Source of the DNA: an uncultured Prochlorococcus sp.
GTDB lineage: Bacteria > Cyanobacteriota > Cyanobacteriia > PCC-6307 > Cyanobiaceae
Direction of reading: 5' to 3'
Assembly: GCA_902572825.1 (NCBI GenBank)
Contig: CACGHD010000004.1
Location: 1-64,000 of the forward strand
Length of the DNA: 64,000 bases
In this document: positions 19,912 to 30,764 of the stretch, one piece after another
Layout: the number at the start of each line of letters is the position of its first letter
Numbering within the stretch: the first letter of the stretch is position 1
Notes under the pieces: model-generated
Database searches by the model: none
Seen by the model: the letters and a program-made list of their open reading frames with translations, nothing else
What the model was told of the DNA's origin: nothing
Made by a program: the position numbers and the translations under genes

Positions 19912-20262
19912 TTAACTTGAACAAATTTCACTAGTTAAGTCTTTGGCGAATAGTAATTCGGTCATCTCCTTAGTACCTTTAATATTAAAAACTTTGGCTA
20001 ACAAAACATTTTCTTTGAAACCAAAAGGTTTTATTTTCACTTTGCTTCCCCTTGGGAATTCACTCTTAAGTAAATTAGTTGCTTCAAGCTCATCATTTTC
20101 ATTTACATCTACACAAAATAGTCCAATTGTTAAATTCCTATTTTGATCCCCTACCAAAATAGTATTTGAACTTTTAATTTGAAGAATTTCGGCCGAGTTA
20201 ACTATTACAGGATTAAAAAAAATCAAGCAGACTATAATTAAAATTTTTGATAATTTTTTCAA
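19912..20262 (-). CDS. Small exported protein, possibly a degenerate thermonuclease fold
   Basis: A 116-residue protein with a clear signal peptide (residues 1-23, LSKILIIVCLIFFNPVIVNS, then AE). The mature part follows the pattern of the staphylococcal-nuclease fold: a first strand with SSNTILVGDQNRNLTIGLFC, a helix EATNLLKSEFPRGSKVKIKP, and ENVLLAKVFN. The catalytic Asp/Arg/Glu set of real nucleases is not evident, so it is unlikely to be an active nuclease. The similarity is by eye only. It converges on the laccase-domain gene with a 6-base gap and lies downstream of ilvB on the other side of a 64-base gap. Confidence 0.72.
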   Translation of the reverse strand: MKKLSKILIIVCLIFFNPVIVNSAEILQIKSSNTILVGDQNRNLTIGLFCVDVNENDELEATNLLKSEFPRGSKVKIKPFGFKENVLLAKVFNIKGTKEMTELLFAKDLTSEICSS

Positions 20263-20326
20263 TGCAGAAATTTCTAAGTTTTTAAATTACCTTAAAATTA
20301 ATTTTTTAAAATGACGAATTAAAAAA

Positions 20327-22090
20327 TTAGTCTTCACAATTAACATATCCAACCATTTGAGCATTACTTTTACCAGGAGGGACCATTGGATAACAATTTT
20401 CACCTCTTCTGACAAGGATATTAATCAAGACAGGGCCGTCATGATCAAGCGCATTTTTTAATTCATTCTGTAATTGTTTTCTATCAGAAATTAAGTATCC
20501 TTTAACTCCAAAAGACTCAGCAAGTTTTACAAAATCAGGTTCACCAGAACTCATATCAGATGAGGAATATCTTTCATCATAGAAACTTTCCTGCCATTGT
20601 CTTACCATCCCTTGCCAGCGATTATTGATAATAATCAATTTCACCTTTAGACCATATTGAGATAAAGTTCCTAATTCTTGAATATTCATTAAGACACTTG
20701 CATCTCCCGCAATACAAATTACATCTGAATTAGGTAAGGCTACTTTTACACCTATTGCAGCCGGCAACCCAAAACCCATAGTTCCTAAGCCTGCACTACT
20801 AATCCATTTTCTTGGAGAATTCCTAAGATATTGAGCAGCCCACATCTGATGTTGTCCTACATCTGTAGTTACATAAGCTTCTGGTAAAAGTTCCCTCACT
20901 TTTAAAAGAACCTCCTGAGGATAAATTTCTCCTTCTTTAGGCGGGTCATATAAAGGGTGTTTATTTTTCCAAAAATCAATTTTTTCTAACCAGTTTTTCG
21001 TCTTACAAGTAAATTTGTTTTTTAGAAATTGTTCATTAATTTTGAGAACTGCTTTTGAAACATCAGCAACAATTGCAACATCTACACGTCGATTTTTATT
21101 AACTTCTGCTGGGTCGATATCTATATGAATTACCTTTGCATTAGGTGCAAAAGTATCTAATTTTCCAGTCACCCTATCATCGAATCTAGCTCCAATAGCA
21201 ATTAAAAGATCGCATTCTGTAACAGCAAAATTTGCATAAGCAGTTCCATGCATTCCTAACATACCTACTGATAAATTGTCTTTCTCATCAAAAGCACCCT
21301 TCCCCATTAATGTTGTGGTAACTGGTATTTGATAATTCTTTGCCAAAGTTTTTATTTCATCATGAGCTCCTGAAGATATTGCCCCACCTCCCACGTATAA
21401 AAGAGGTCTTTCAGAATCTTCTATTAATTTAATTGTTTTTTTGACATCGCAATCATTGATTTCTCCATTCCTTTTAAACCCTTTAGGAATAATCTCACCA
21501 GGCAAAACTCTTTGGTAATTAAAGAACTCCTGACCTACATCTTTGGGTATATCAATTAAAACAGGGCCAGGTCTTCCAGATGAGGCTATAAAAAAAGCTT
21601 CAGAAACTACTTTCGCGATATCCGAAGGATCCCTTATTACCCATGAATGTTTCACTATTGGAAGTGTTATGCCAAAAATGTCAGTTTCTTGGAAAGCGTC
21701 TGTCCCTATAGCAGGTCTTGGAACTTGACCTGTAACTACAACTAGAGGGACTGAATCCATTTGCGCAGTGGCAATTCCAGTTACCAAATTTGTTGCACCC
21801 GGACCTGAGGTTCCAAAACATACTCCTACTTCACCAGTAGATCTTGCATATCCATCAGCCGCATGAGAACCACCTTGTTCATGCCTAACCATATAATGCT
21901 TTAACCAACCATCTTGTTCTGCCTTATGAACAGCGTCATATATTGGTAGTATGGCTCCCCCAGGATATCCAAATATAACTTTTACTCCATGAATTTTTAA
22001 AGAATCCATTAGTGCATCTGCACCAGTTATCCAAACTGGATTTTCATGTTTTGAACTACCCTTTGGAAAGGATCTCGAAGTAAGGGTCAC
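20327..22090 (-). CDS. ilvB: Acetolactate synthase large subunit
   Basis: This thiamine-diphosphate enzyme joins two pyruvates (or pyruvate with 2-oxobutyrate) in the first common step of branched-chain amino acid synthesis. The 587-residue protein has [20 protein letters not shown], the catalytic Glu in [20 protein letters not shown], the FAD-region segments [15 protein letters not shown] and [12 protein letters not shown], and the ThDP motif [17 protein letters not shown] ending in IIINNRW. The first 16 residues are a short extension. The regulatory small subunit gene is not adjacent and not in the window. Confidence 0.96.
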   Translation of the reverse strand: MTLTSRSFPKGSSKHENPVWITGADALMDSLKIHGVKVIFGYPGGAILPIYDAVHKAEQDGWLKHYMVRHEQGGSHAADGYARSTGEVGVCFGTSGPGATNLVTGIATAQMDSVPLVVVTGQVPRPAIGTDAFQETDIFGITLPIVKHSWVIRDPSDIAKVVSEAFFIASSGRPGPVLIDIPKDVGQEFFNYQRVLPGEIIPKGFKRNGEINDCDVKKTIKLIEDSERPLLYVGGGAISSGAHDEIKTLAKNYQIPVTTTLMGKGAFDEKDNLSVGMLGMHGTAYANFAVTECDLLIAIGARFDDRVTGKLDTFAPNAKVIHIDIDPAEVNKNRRVDVAIVADVSKAVLKINEQFLKNKFTCKTKNWLEKIDFWKNKHPLYDPPKEGEIYPQEVLLKVRELLPEAYVTTDVGQHQMWAAQYLRNSPRKWISSAGLGTMGFGLPAAIGVKVALPNSDVICIAGDASVLMNIQELGTLSQYGLKVKLIIINNRWQGMVRQWQESFYDERYSSSDMSSGEPDFVKLAESFGVKGYLISDRKQLQNELKNALDHDGPVLINILVRRGENCYPMVPPGKSNAQMVGYVNCED

Positions 22091-22225
22091 TAAAGAAATT
22101 CAATATTTACTTTAAATATTAAACTCAATTAAATACTTTTGCCTCATTTAGAAATGTAATGTCAGAAATATATTCAAAAAAATCTTTCAATAAATTTAAA
22201 AATTTTCAAATTAATATCAATTTTT

Positions 22226-23401
22226 TTATAAGATGCCTAATTTATGTAGAGGTCCAGATCCTGAAATAAGTTCAATAAAAAGCACAAGAAAAATAATCAT
22301 TGCAACCCTTCCGTTCCACACCTCTGAACTATTATTCCAACCCCATTGCCACTTCTCCTGAGGATAAAGTTTAACTTTTTCAGGCAACTGTGAAGCCTCC
22401 TCTATATTAACTAAAGGCCCTTCCAAGCAGGAAATAACTAGATCACTAAGACCTTCAATAAAAGTAGGATGAGTATTTAGAGCCTTAACTCTCCGAAAGT
22501 TTTTAATACCAGCCTTTTCAGCAATTTCTTTATATTCAATATCAATTTCTTGCAACGTTTCAATATGCTCTCCAACGAAACTTATAGGAACCACAACTAG
22601 ATCATTAACATTTGACCTTCCAAGATCAGCTAAAACTTCTTCTGTATAAGGCTTCAACCATTCAACAGGACCAACTCTACTCTGATAAGAAAGTGTATGA
22701 GGGTTACTATGTCCTAAACATTTTTCCAACTCATTTATAATTAACAATGAACAATCTTCAATTTGTTGTTTGTAAGGGTCTCCTGCTTCCTCTACGTAAC
22801 TCTTAGGAACTCCATGAGCAGTGAAAAATATATGGGCTTTTGAAGGTGATTCACAAAGTGAAATTTGTTCAGAAATTAATTCAACCATAGACTTTAAATA
22901 ACCTGATTGACTGAACCAACTCCTTACACATCTCATTGGAACCTTCTTAAATTCATCATCAGAATCTCGCAATTTTTTTAATTCTCTAAAGCTCGAACCA
23001 CTAGTACTTATAGAAAAATGTGGATATAGGGGTATTACAACAACTTGATCTATACCATCTGCTTTCATATCAGCTATGGCTGATTCTGTAAAAGGATGCC
23101 AATACCTCATAGCAATATAGGTAGTAGCATTAAACCCCTTCTCCCTTAATTTAGACTGTAATTCTCTTGCTTGTTGTTCAGTTATTCTTCTGATAGGTGA
23201 TCCACCACCTATAGAAAGGTAGGCCTGTTGTGAAGTAGTGCTCCTAAGCGTACTAATTAACCAAGCTAGGGGTCTTTGAAAAGCAGGGAAAGGGGTCCTG
23301 ATTATTTCTGGATCAGAAAAAAGATTGTATAAGAATGGACCTACATCGTTAATGCGTTCAGGCCCCCCTAAATTCATTAGTAAGACGCCTATTTTATCCA
23401 T
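22226..23401 (-). CDS. hemH: Ferrochelatase with a C-terminal light-harvesting-like helix
   Basis: HemH inserts Fe2+ into protoporphyrin IX to make haem. The 391-residue protein opens [20 protein letters not shown] and has the active-site His in [20 protein letters not shown] and the metal-site region [20 protein letters not shown]. After about residue 325, a linker leads to a single helix with the chlorophyll-binding signature [12 protein letters not shown] and the ending GPLHKLGIL. This CAB/Hlip-type tail is known in cyanobacterial and plastid ferrochelatases, where it anchors the enzyme to the thylakoid and binds pigment. Divergent from the recombinase gene. Confidence 0.96.
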   Translation of the reverse strand: MDKIGVLLMNLGGPERINDVGPFLYNLFSDPEIIRTPFPAFQRPLAWLISTLRSTTSQQAYLSIGGGSPIRRITEQQARELQSKLREKGFNATTYIAMRYWHPFTESAIADMKADGIDQVVVIPLYPHFSISTSGSSFRELKKLRDSDDEFKKVPMRCVRSWFSQSGYLKSMVELISEQISLCESPSKAHIFFTAHGVPKSYVEEAGDPYKQQIEDCSLLIINELEKCLGHSNPHTLSYQSRVGPVEWLKPYTEEVLADLGRSNVNDLVVVPISFVGEHIETLQEIDIEYKEIAEKAGIKNFRRVKALNTHPTFIEGLSDLVISCLEGPLVNIEEASQLPEKVKLYPQEKWQWGWNNSSEVWNGRVAMIIFLVLFIELISGSGPLHKLGIL

Positions 23402-23466
23402 CTAAAATTTATGGAGATTGAAAATAAACATTAAAAACGTCATTATATGGTCAATTATATAAGCAA

Positions 23467-24636
23467 ATGGACGTAATTCAGGAAATTAATAATGTCAATG
23501 ATAAATTTGCTACTCAAGGAAGCAAGCTTAAAATTGAGAAAAGAGGAGAGAAATTAAATATTCGTGGTTCACTACCTTCCAAAGAAGATAAAAATAACTT
23601 TAAAATTCAAAGAATATCCCTTGGTTTAAAGGCCAATATTTCTGGATTAGAGGAAGCCAAAAAAAAATTACAATTAATCAATTTGCAATTAGAATTGAAT
23701 CAATTCGAATGGATTAATTGGATAGGCAATCCCTATAAAAAACAAATAAAAGATGGTTTTGAATTTCCAAATAGATTAAATCAATTTGAGGAATTTTTTT
23801 TTAAAGAAAAAAAAGGTGATTTCAAGACCAGCACTAGAAAAACTACATGGAGAAGTTCTTACAAACCATATATGAAAAGAATCCTAGATGTTTATAGTGA
23901 TCACGAAAATGAAGCTTTAGAGAAAATATTTCAAAAGACACTTGAAAGTTACAAGGAAGGAAGCAGAAGTAGAAAACAATGCGCTACATCTCTAAATGTT
24001 TTGGCTAAGTTTTTGGACATTAAACTACCAGAAGATTGGAAATTAAATTCTAGAGGATATGGTCTAAACAAAGCAGGATTTAGGGAACTCCCGACAGACG
24101 AGTTAATAGAAAAACTTTGGGAGAAAATACCAAACAAATCTTGGAAATTTGTTTTTGGTTTGATGGCTACCTATGGATTAAGAAATCATGAAGTATTTTT
24201 TTGTGATTTAAGTTCTCTAACAAATTTTGGGGACAAAATTATTAGAGTTTTACCTACAACTAAAACTGGGGAACATCAAGTTTGGCCATTTCATCCTGAA
24301 TGGGTGGAAAAGTTCGAGTTATCAAAACTTGGTAAAAATCCAGAACTACTACCAAATATTAAAAGAGACCTTAAAATCACAACCTTACAGAATATTGGGA
24401 AAAAAATTACAGACCAGTTTAAGCGTTACTCTTTACAAATAAAACCTTATGATCTAAGGCATGCTTGGGCAGTAAGAACTATTTTTTATGATTTACCTGA
24501 TACTGTGGCAGCTAGAATGATGGGACATTCGGTTAGTTTACATACGCAAACTTATCACCACTGGATTACTAAAAGAGATCAACAACAAGCAGTAAATAAT
24601 GCACTATTAAAAGTTAAAAAAGCTAAAAATATTTAA
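23467..24636 (+). CDS. Tyrosine recombinase (phage-integrase family)
   Basis: A 389-residue protein with a C-terminal tyrosine recombinase domain. The catalytic set can be read: Arg in LMATYGLRNHEVFFC, Lys in PTTKTGEHQVWP, His-x-x-Arg in YDLRHAWAVRT, a second His in ARMMGHSVSLH, and the Tyr nucleophile in HTQTYHHW. The N-terminal 200 residues are lysine-rich and helical, with a SAM-like core-binding region at about 120-180. It is neither beside a tRNA gene nor beside other mobile genes, and its base composition looks like its neighbours. It may be a resident recombinase rather than a phage remnant. Its target is unknown. Confidence 0.88.
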   Translation: MDVIQEINNVNDKFATQGSKLKIEKRGEKLNIRGSLPSKEDKNNFKIQRISLGLKANISGLEEAKKKLQLINLQLELNQFEWINWIGNPYKKQIKDGFEFPNRLNQFEEFFFKEKKGDFKTSTRKTTWRSSYKPYMKRILDVYSDHENEALEKIFQKTLESYKEGSRSRKQCATSLNVLAKFLDIKLPEDWKLNSRGYGLNKAGFRELPTDELIEKLWEKIPNKSWKFVFGLMATYGLRNHEVFFCDLSSLTNFGDKIIRVLPTTKTGEHQVWPFHPEWVEKFELSKLGKNPELLPNIKRDLKITTLQNIGKKITDQFKRYSLQIKPYDLRHAWAVRTIFYDLPDTVAARMMGHSVSLHTQTYHHWITKRDQQQAVNNALLKVKKAKNI

Positions 24637-24670
24637 AGATTTATAATCATTAAATAAAAATTAGGTTCAT

Positions 24671-25363
24671 ATGCAAGAAAAACCTTCATCTTCCGAGAAA
24701 ATATTTAATCTCGATAAAAAAGCCAAAAAACTTGGAATGGGAGGAAAACTAACCTCAGATAGCGATGAGAGCTTATATAAAAAAAGAATGCAACAAAGAA
24801 AAGATATTCAAGCCGAAAGACTACAAATTAGAAAAACAAAAAAAGGATTATTGATTGTCTTTACAGGAAATGGCAAGGGCAAGACAACTGCATCTTTAGG
24901 AATGGCTTTAAGGACGATAGGGCATGGCTATAAAGTGGCAATAATTCAATTTATCAAAGGAGGCTGGACTACTGGAGAAGAAAAAGCACTTAAACATTTG
25001 TCTTCAAAGATATCTTGGCATTCATTAGGAGAAGGATTTACTTGGGAAACACAAGACAGAATAAGAGATGAAAAATTAGTTCAAGAAGCATGGCAACTAG
25101 CCAAAGAATATATAAAAAATAAATCTTATAAACTTATCATTCTAGATGAAATTAATATCGCTACAAAACTTGGTTATCTTGCACCACAAGAAATTATCAC
25201 TTTTTTAAATAGCTTAAATAATAGAAAAAATCATATTGTTCTAACTGGAAGAGGAGCATCTGATTCGATTATCAATTACGCTGATCTAGTTACAGAAATG
25301 AAACTAATAAGACATCCTTTTAAAGAACAAGGAATAAAAGCACAAAAGTGTGTTGAATTTTAG
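24671..25363 (+). CDS. cobO: Cob(I)alamin adenosyltransferase (CobO/BtuR type)
   Basis: This enzyme adds the adenosyl group of ATP to the cobalt of a corrinoid in vitamin B12 synthesis. The 230-residue protein has the P-loop LLIVFTGNGKGKTTASLGMA, AIIQFIKGGWTTGEEKAL, a catalytic-region block LIILDEINIATKLGYLAP and VLTGRGASDSIINYADLVTE. The first 55 residues form a charged extension before the conserved core. It lies 34 bases after the recombinase gene, perhaps on the same transcript. cobK at 41.6 kb belongs to the same pathway (Prochlorococcus makes pseudocobalamin, from general knowledge). Confidence 0.94.
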   Translation: MQEKPSSSEKIFNLDKKAKKLGMGGKLTSDSDESLYKKRMQQRKDIQAERLQIRKTKKGLLIVFTGNGKGKTTASLGMALRTIGHGYKVAIIQFIKGGWTTGEEKALKHLSSKISWHSLGEGFTWETQDRIRDEKLVQEAWQLAKEYIKNKSYKLIILDEINIATKLGYLAPQEIITFLNSLNNRKNHIVLTGRGASDSIINYADLVTEMKLIRHPFKEQGIKAQKCVEF

Positions 25364-25490
25364 TCACAGCAAATCATTATTTAAATTTTCTTAAGGCGGG
25401 TTTAGAAATGTTTAAAGACGCAAGCAATATCTGAACAAAAAATAAATTTGGTGCATTTACTTGCTAAGGTCTTAAAAGTACAATCATTGA

Positions 25491-26195
25491 ATGACTTACA
25501 AAAGAGTTCTCTTAAAACTTAGTGGTGAAGCACTAATGGGTGAAAAGCCATATGGAATTGACCCTGCTATAGTTCAATCAATTGCAGAGGATGTTTCAAA
25601 AGTAGTCGAAAATAATGTACAACTTGCAATAGTTGTTGGGGGTGGAAATATTTTTAGAGGGCTTAAAGGGTCTGCAGATGGCATGGATAGAGCTACGGCG
25701 GATTATGTTGGTATGCTCGCAACTGTAATGAATGCAATTTCACTTCAAGATGGTTTAGAAAGAGTAGGAGTTGCAACCAGAGTGCAAACAGCAATCGAAA
25801 TGCAGGAAATTGCAGAACCCTATATAAGAAGAAGAGCTATGAGACACCTTGAAAAAGGTAGAGTTGTAGTGTTCGGAGGTGGATGCGGAAATCCATTTTT
25901 TACAACTGACACTACAGCAGCTCTTAGGGCAGCAGAAATAAATGCTGAAGTTGTTATGAAGGCTACCAAAGTTGATGGAGTATATAATTGTGATCCTAAT
26001 AAATTTAAAGATGCAAAAAAATATTCTACTCTTAGTTATCAACAAGTTCTTAGTGATGAAATCGCAGTAATGGATAGTACTGCAATTGCACTATGCAAAG
26101 ATAACAATATCCCTATTATGGTTTTTGATATATTCAAGAAGGGGAACATCTCCAAAGCTGTTGCTGGGGATCCTATAGGTTCATTAATTGGTTAA
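25491..26195 (+). CDS. pyrH: UMP kinase
   Basis: PyrH phosphorylates UMP to UDP, a hexameric amino-acid-kinase-fold enzyme. The 234-residue protein shows [50 protein letters not shown] and [20 protein letters not shown], and ends with [16 protein letters not shown]. It starts the pyrH-frr-reductase cluster: frr begins 22 bases after its stop. pyrH-frr pairing is widespread in bacteria and links nucleotide supply with ribosome recycling. Confidence 0.97.
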   Translation: MTYKRVLLKLSGEALMGEKPYGIDPAIVQSIAEDVSKVVENNVQLAIVVGGGNIFRGLKGSADGMDRATADYVGMLATVMNAISLQDGLERVGVATRVQTAIEMQEIAEPYIRRRAMRHLEKGRVVVFGGGCGNPFFTTDTTAALRAAEINAEVVMKATKVDGVYNCDPNKFKDAKKYSTLSYQQVLSDEIAVMDSTAIALCKDNNIPIMVFDIFKKGNISKAVAGDPIGSLIG

Positions 26196-26217
26196 AGCTT
26201 ATTTAAATTTTTTTACT

Positions 26218-26766
26218 ATGAAAGAAAAAGAAATTCAAGAAAATATGAATAAAAGTATTGAAGCAACCCAAAGAAACTTTAATACAATCAGGACGGGTAG
26301 AGCTAATGCTTCATTGTTAGACAGAGTAAGTGTTGAGTACTACGGAGCAGAAACACCAATCAAATCACTTGCCACAATAAGCACTGTTGATTCACAAACA
26401 ATTTCAATACAACCCTTTGATATTTCATGTTTACAAGCGATAGAGAAATCTATTTCTATGAGTGATTTAGGTATTACTCCAAATAATGATGGGAAGGTTA
26501 TAAGAATAAATGTTCCTCCCTTAACAGAGGAAAGAAGAAAAGAATTTTGTAAATTAGCCTCTAAATATGCAGAGGAAGGAAAGGTAGCTTTGAGAAATAT
26601 TAGAAGAGATGCTGTTGATAAAGAAAAAAAAGAAGAAAAAGATGGTCTCATTTCTATTGACGAATCGAGAGACAATCAATCTGAAATTCAGAAAATTACT
26701 GATAAATATATTGCTTTAATAGAAACTAAATTATCTGAGAAAGAGAAGGAAATTCTAAAAGTTTGA
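26218..26766 (+). CDS. frr: Ribosome recycling factor
   Basis: RRF splits the post-termination ribosome together with EF-G. The 182-residue length from ATG 26218 is the family norm. Seen are [40 protein letters not shown] and [20 protein letters not shown], followed by [10 protein letters not shown]. The open frame reaches upstream to 26188, overlapping pyrH, but the extra residues (VKAYLNFFT) are not part of the fold. Its stop overlaps the next gene's TTG start by 4 bases. Confidence 0.96.
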   Translation: MKEKEIQENMNKSIEATQRNFNTIRTGRANASLLDRVSVEYYGAETPIKSLATISTVDSQTISIQPFDISCLQAIEKSISMSDLGITPNNDGKVIRINVPPLTEERRKEFCKLASKYAEEGKVALRNIRRDAVDKEKKEEKDGLISIDESRDNQSEIQKITDKYIALIETKLSEKEKEILKV

Positions 26767-27896
26767 TCGGATTTGATGTTGTAATAATTGGTGGAGGTTT
26801 ATCAGGATCTTCCACCGCTCTTAACTTATCAAAGAAAGGATATTCAGTCTTAATTATTGAAAAAGAAAAATCCCAAGATTACAAACCATGTGCAGGCGGG
26901 ATGGCATCTTCGATGCAAAAATTTCTTCCTTTAAATATAGAAGAATGCATAGAATCAAAAATTAAAAATGTTGAATTCAGATGGAAAGCTACAGATAATG
27001 TAACTGCTGATCTGAATGGTGAATCCCCATTTTGGATTGTTAAAAGAGAAAAACTAGATCAAATATTACTTGATGAATCCTTGAGTAATGGAGCTCAGAT
27101 AATGAGACCATTATTGATAGAAAAAATCATAAAAAAAAATGATAAGTGGGAAATTACTTGCAATAACAAAATAAAATATATTGCAGAATTTCTTGTAATT
27201 GCAGATGGGTCTCAATCCATTTGGGCGAGTTATTTCAAGTTAGGGCCAAGAAAACCGAAATTTGCAAACACACTCTCATTAAGATTAAAAGGGTTAGGTG
27301 AAATACCTAGAGATGCAGTTAGATTTGAGTTTGGATTTATAAAATATGGATTTGCATGGGCATTCCCACTAAGAGAAAGCTTAAATATTGGTTTAGGTAC
27401 TTTCATAAATAATGGTCTTTTAGAAAATCAGGCTATAAATAAACAAGTAATCCGAAGCTTCGGTTTTGATGATTTTCCTCATAAAACAATTATTAAGAAA
27501 CTGAGAATATGGAATGGCTTCCACTCAATTAATGGTGACAAAGTTTTGGCGGTTGGAGATGCCGCATCTCTATGTGATCCATTTTTAGCTGAAGGAATTA
27601 GACCATCTTTAATTAGCAGTTTTTATGCTGCAGAATACATAGATCAGTGCCTTTCAGGAAAAATAGATGATTTAAATCTTTATACAAAAAAAATTAATAA
27701 TATTTGGGGGGTATCAATGGCTTGGGGGAGGAGAATAGCCCAAGTGTTTTATAGATTTCCCAGAACTGGATATCAATTAGGTGTCAAAAGAAAAACCGCA
27801 CCTAAACGTATTGCTCAAATATTATCAGGAGAAATGAGTTATGAAGATATTGCAAAAAGAGTTATCAGAAGGCTTTTAACAAAAAGTGAAACTTAA
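26763..27896 (+). CDS. Geranylgeranyl reductase-like FAD-dependent oxidoreductase
   Basis: A 377-residue flavoprotein with an N-terminal dinucleotide motif [20 protein letters not shown], the second motif DGSQSIWA, and the FAD-binding [19 protein letters not shown]. The block CAGGMASS near residue 45 and the late [15 protein letters not shown] strand are typical of the geranylgeranyl reductase family, which saturates the isoprenoid tail of chlorophyll or other lipids. It is shorter and more diverged than classical ChlP, so it may be a paralogue with another substrate. The TTG start at 26763 overlaps frr by 4 bases, so translation is coupled. Confidence 0.83.
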   Translation: MIGFDVVIIGGGLSGSSTALNLSKKGYSVLIIEKEKSQDYKPCAGGMASSMQKFLPLNIEECIESKIKNVEFRWKATDNVTADLNGESPFWIVKREKLDQILLDESLSNGAQIMRPLLIEKIIKKNDKWEITCNNKIKYIAEFLVIADGSQSIWASYFKLGPRKPKFANTLSLRLKGLGEIPRDAVRFEFGFIKYGFAWAFPLRESLNIGLGTFINNGLLENQAINKQVIRSFGFDDFPHKTIIKKLRIWNGFHSINGDKVLAVGDAASLCDPFLAEGIRPSLISSFYAAEYIDQCLSGKIDDLNLYTKKINNIWGVSMAWGRRIAQVFYRFPRTGYQLGVKRKTAPKRIAQILSGEMSYEDIAKRVIRRLLTKSET

Positions 27897-27920
27897 TTCT
27901 TTTTCAATTCAAACTTAAAT

Positions 27921-28922
27921 TTAGTTTGCAGAAATCAATTTATGATTTTTAATCTCTGAATATCTTTTCAGCAGTAGCTCTTCCAATTCTTCTATAGCCT
28001 TACTGAATCCAGTAATACCTTCACTAAGCTTTTCACTTGCCATTTGATCTTCTAACATACTTAATCTGAAATCTTTTTCTTCAAATTCGTAGTCAATAGA
28101 ATTATTTATTTGGGTACTTACATCTAATTTTCTAACTAACTCTCCTTTTTCTTTTTTCAGTTCCTCAAGAAATTTTGGTGCGATTGTTAAAAGATCGCAA
28201 CCTGCTAATTCTTTTATTTCATCAAGATTTCTAAAACTCGCTCCCATTACTTCTGTCTTGAATCCCTTTTCTTTAAAATACTTGTATATTTTAGTAACCG
28301 AAATAACACCAGGGTCTTCAGCACCAACAAAAGTAGTTTTACCAGTTTTTGCTTTATGCCAATCTAATATACGACCGACGAACGGAGAAATTAGAGTTAT
28401 TTTTGCATTGGCACAAGTTACCGCTTGGCAGAAGTTAAAAAGTAAAGTTAAGTTGCACTTAATGCCCTCTTTTTCCAAAATTTCAGCTGCCTTAATTCCC
28501 TCCCAAGTTGCGGCAATCTTAATCAAGATTCTTTGCTTTTCAATTCCAAAATTTTTGTAAAGTTTGATCAATTTTCTAGCTTTTTCCACAGTAGCTTCAG
28601 TATCAAAGCTCAGTCTTGCATCAACTTCTGTAGATACGCGCCCTGAAATAATTTTCAAAATTTCTTTTCCAAAAAATACTGAAACTTGGTCAACAGTTTC
28701 TTTAATTAACTCAATTTCGGAGAATCCTTGGGGCAATGCATTTTCTGAACTTTCTAAAGCTTTATCAATTAATTTCACATAATCAGGGTTCTTAGCAGCA
28801 GCAAGTATTAGCGATGGATTGGTGGTGGCGTCCCTTGGTTGAAATTTTTTTATCGAATCTAAATCTCCAGTATCGGCAACAACAACGGTCATTGAGGACA
28901 ATTGTTCTAAAATTGAATTCAT
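27921..28922 (-). CDS. tal: Transaldolase
   Basis: Transaldolase moves a three-carbon unit between sugar phosphates in the oxidative pentose phosphate pathway, used by picocyanobacteria at night and during cyanophage infection. From ATG 28922 the protein is 333 residues and starts [20 protein letters not shown]; an upstream ATG at 28946 adds eight residues of no family likeness. Visible motifs are [37 protein letters not shown], the Schiff-base Lys in [13 protein letters not shown], and [12 protein letters not shown]. The gene converges on the reductase-like gene. Confidence 0.95.
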   Translation of the reverse strand: MNSILEQLSSMTVVVADTGDLDSIKKFQPRDATTNPSLILAAAKNPDYVKLIDKALESSENALPQGFSEIELIKETVDQVSVFFGKEILKIISGRVSTEVDARLSFDTEATVEKARKLIKLYKNFGIEKQRILIKIAATWEGIKAAEILEKEGIKCNLTLLFNFCQAVTCANAKITLISPFVGRILDWHKAKTGKTTFVGAEDPGVISVTKIYKYFKEKGFKTEVMGASFRNLDEIKELAGCDLLTIAPKFLEELKKEKGELVRKLDVSTQINNSIDYEFEEKDFRLSMLEDQMASEKLSEGITGFSKAIEELEELLLKRYSEIKNHKLISAN

Positions 28923-29012
28923 ATCTAGATAATCATGTATATACATAAACTAGCTTTTATTCCAGATGAAATCATCAAATAATGAACTAAATATTTATAA
29001 AATTGGAAAATT

Positions 29013-30764
29013 TTAGGGTTTTTTAACAATCATTCCATGATCTTTAATCTTGGGAGGTATTTTTTCAATTACTATCAAACTCTCGATAATTTCTTTAGCA
29101 ACTGGTACTGCAACAGTTGAGCCATATGCATAAGATTTAGATGGCTCATCAACAACTACTAAGACAGCATATTTCGGATCATTAACTGGTAAGGTCGCCA
29201 CAAAACTGCAAACTTTTTTACTTGTATAAGATCCATTTAAGGCTTTTTGGGAAGTGCCCGTTTTCCCTGCTATCCTATAACCCTCGATTTTCACTCCAGA
29301 TCCACTACCTTTATCAACTACGCTTTCCATCCATTCAAGAACAGTTTTAGAGACTTCGTGTGAAAAAAATTGTTTTCTTGGATTTTTATTAACTCTTCCT
29401 TTGAAAGTTGAAGTTACATGAGGAGTCACTTCAAAACCACCATTTGCTAGAGCCGCATGAAGTTGGACCAATTTAAGTGGCGAGATTGAGAATCCTTTAC
29501 CAAAAGAAGTTACAGCAGGCTCAATTGATTGATTTACAAATAAATCTTTTCTCTTTAGTTGGCCAGCAGTTGATTCAAATAAGTCAGTCTCTAAATTTTT
29601 ATTTATACCTAAATTTTTTAGCCAATCCCAATAAATTGTAGGGTCTAAATTTTGCATTATTTTTACCATCCCAACATTACTTGAAACCTGCAATACTTTT
29701 GGATAGTCAATGTATCCATTACCTTTTTTATCCCAATTAGAAAGTGTCCATCCTCCAACATTAATTTTTCCAATATCTTCAACAAATCCATCTTTATGAA
29801 TTACTTTTTCTTCTAAGGCTAAGGCAAGATTAATAGGTTTAAAAGTTGACCCAGGCTCAAATAAATCTTGAGAATACCAACCCCTAAAGAGTTCAGAATC
29901 ATACTGCCAAAACTTATTTGGATCATATGACGGAGCTGAAACCAAGGAGAGAATCCGACCATTATTGACATCCATAACTATGGCAAATCCCTTCTTTGCT
30001 TTCCATTTGATTACCTGCTTTGATAATGCATTGAATGACGCTTTCTGTAATTTTGAATCTATAGTTAGGCCTAAACTTTTGTAATCAGAAATAAAATCAC
30101 CTGGCGCTGAATTATCCGGTAGAGGAGTTCCATCTCCTCCTCTTTTTATTAAATTACTTTTATTAAAAACTTTAATTTGATTATCTAAATGAAGCTCTAA
30201 ACCGGCTGAAGCTATATTCTCATCATTAACAAAACCGACAAGATTAGAATAAAGCTCCCCTTGTGGATAATATCTCTGCGAATATTTAAACAAATCAAGA
30301 CCGCTTATTTGAAGGTTCTTAATCTTTTCTGCTTTTTCTTCGGAAATTTTATCCAAAAGCTTTACGCCACTCATTTTATTGTTAAATTTACTCAAGAGTA
30401 TTTCATCATTAATATCCAATATATCTGACAATTTTTCTGCAACTTCTTCAATACTCCGAACTCTGTTAATTGAATCACCAGGAAAATTAAAATATTTTGG
30501 ATGAGCCCATAATTTATAGAGCGGTTTATCGTATGCAATTAGTCTATTATTTCTATCAACAATTGCTCTCCTTTTTTTTAAGGCGTTAGTTTTAGAAGTC
30601 TGTATTAATCTAGCTTTCCTTTGCAAATCAGAGGCGTTAAAGACTTGCAATTTAACTAACCTACCAAACAAAACAAATATTAATAGTAAGCTAAAAATAT
30701 ATAGAAATTTAAATCTTGTTTGATCAAGGGGTATTAGACGAACAATTTTTTTGTATTTTTTCAT
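29013..30764 (-). CDS. ftsI: Peptidoglycan transpeptidase FtsI (penicillin-binding protein)
   Basis: FtsI cross-links septal peptidoglycan. The 583-residue protein has one N-terminal membrane segment (about 18-38), a dimerisation domain, and a transpeptidase domain with the three active-site motifs: STFK in FEPGSTFKPINLALALE, SSN in VSSNVGMVKIM, and KTG in AGKTGTSQKAL. The preferred start is ATG 30764, preceded by GGGG-rich sequence and overlapping the upstream gene's stop in a TGATG; a TTG three bases earlier is also open. The upstream gene looks like ftsL, giving the common ftsL-ftsI order. Confidence 0.93.
   Translation of the reverse strand: MKKYKKIVRLIPLDQTRFKFLYIFSLLLIFVLFGRLVKLQVFNASDLQRKARLIQTSKTNALKKRRAIVDRNNRLIAYDKPLYKLWAHPKYFNFPGDSINRVRSIEEVAEKLSDILDINDEILLSKFNNKMSGVKLLDKISEEKAEKIKNLQISGLDLFKYSQRYYPQGELYSNLVGFVNDENIASAGLELHLDNQIKVFNKSNLIKRGGDGTPLPDNSAPGDFISDYKSLGLTIDSKLQKASFNALSKQVIKWKAKKGFAIVMDVNNGRILSLVSAPSYDPNKFWQYDSELFRGWYSQDLFEPGSTFKPINLALALEEKVIHKDGFVEDIGKINVGGWTLSNWDKKGNGYIDYPKVLQVSSNVGMVKIMQNLDPTIYWDWLKNLGINKNLETDLFESTAGQLKRKDLFVNQSIEPAVTSFGKGFSISPLKLVQLHAALANGGFEVTPHVTSTFKGRVNKNPRKQFFSHEVSKTVLEWMESVVDKGSGSGVKIEGYRIAGKTGTSQKALNGSYTSKKVCSFVATLPVNDPKYAVLVVVDEPSKSYAYGSTVAVPVAKEIIESLIVIEKIPPKIKDHGMIVKKP

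Noticed and set aside
23467..24636. The recombinase as the edge of a prophage or genomic island
   Set aside because: Neighbours are core biosynthetic genes, composition is uniform, and no tRNA, terminase, capsid or repeat is nearby.
26188..26217. An upstream start for frr overlapping pyrH
   Set aside because: The extra residues are outside the RRF fold and the ATG at 26218 gives the standard length.
28923..28946. An upstream start for transaldolase
   Set aside because: The eight extra residues do not fit the family start, which begins at the ATG at 28922.
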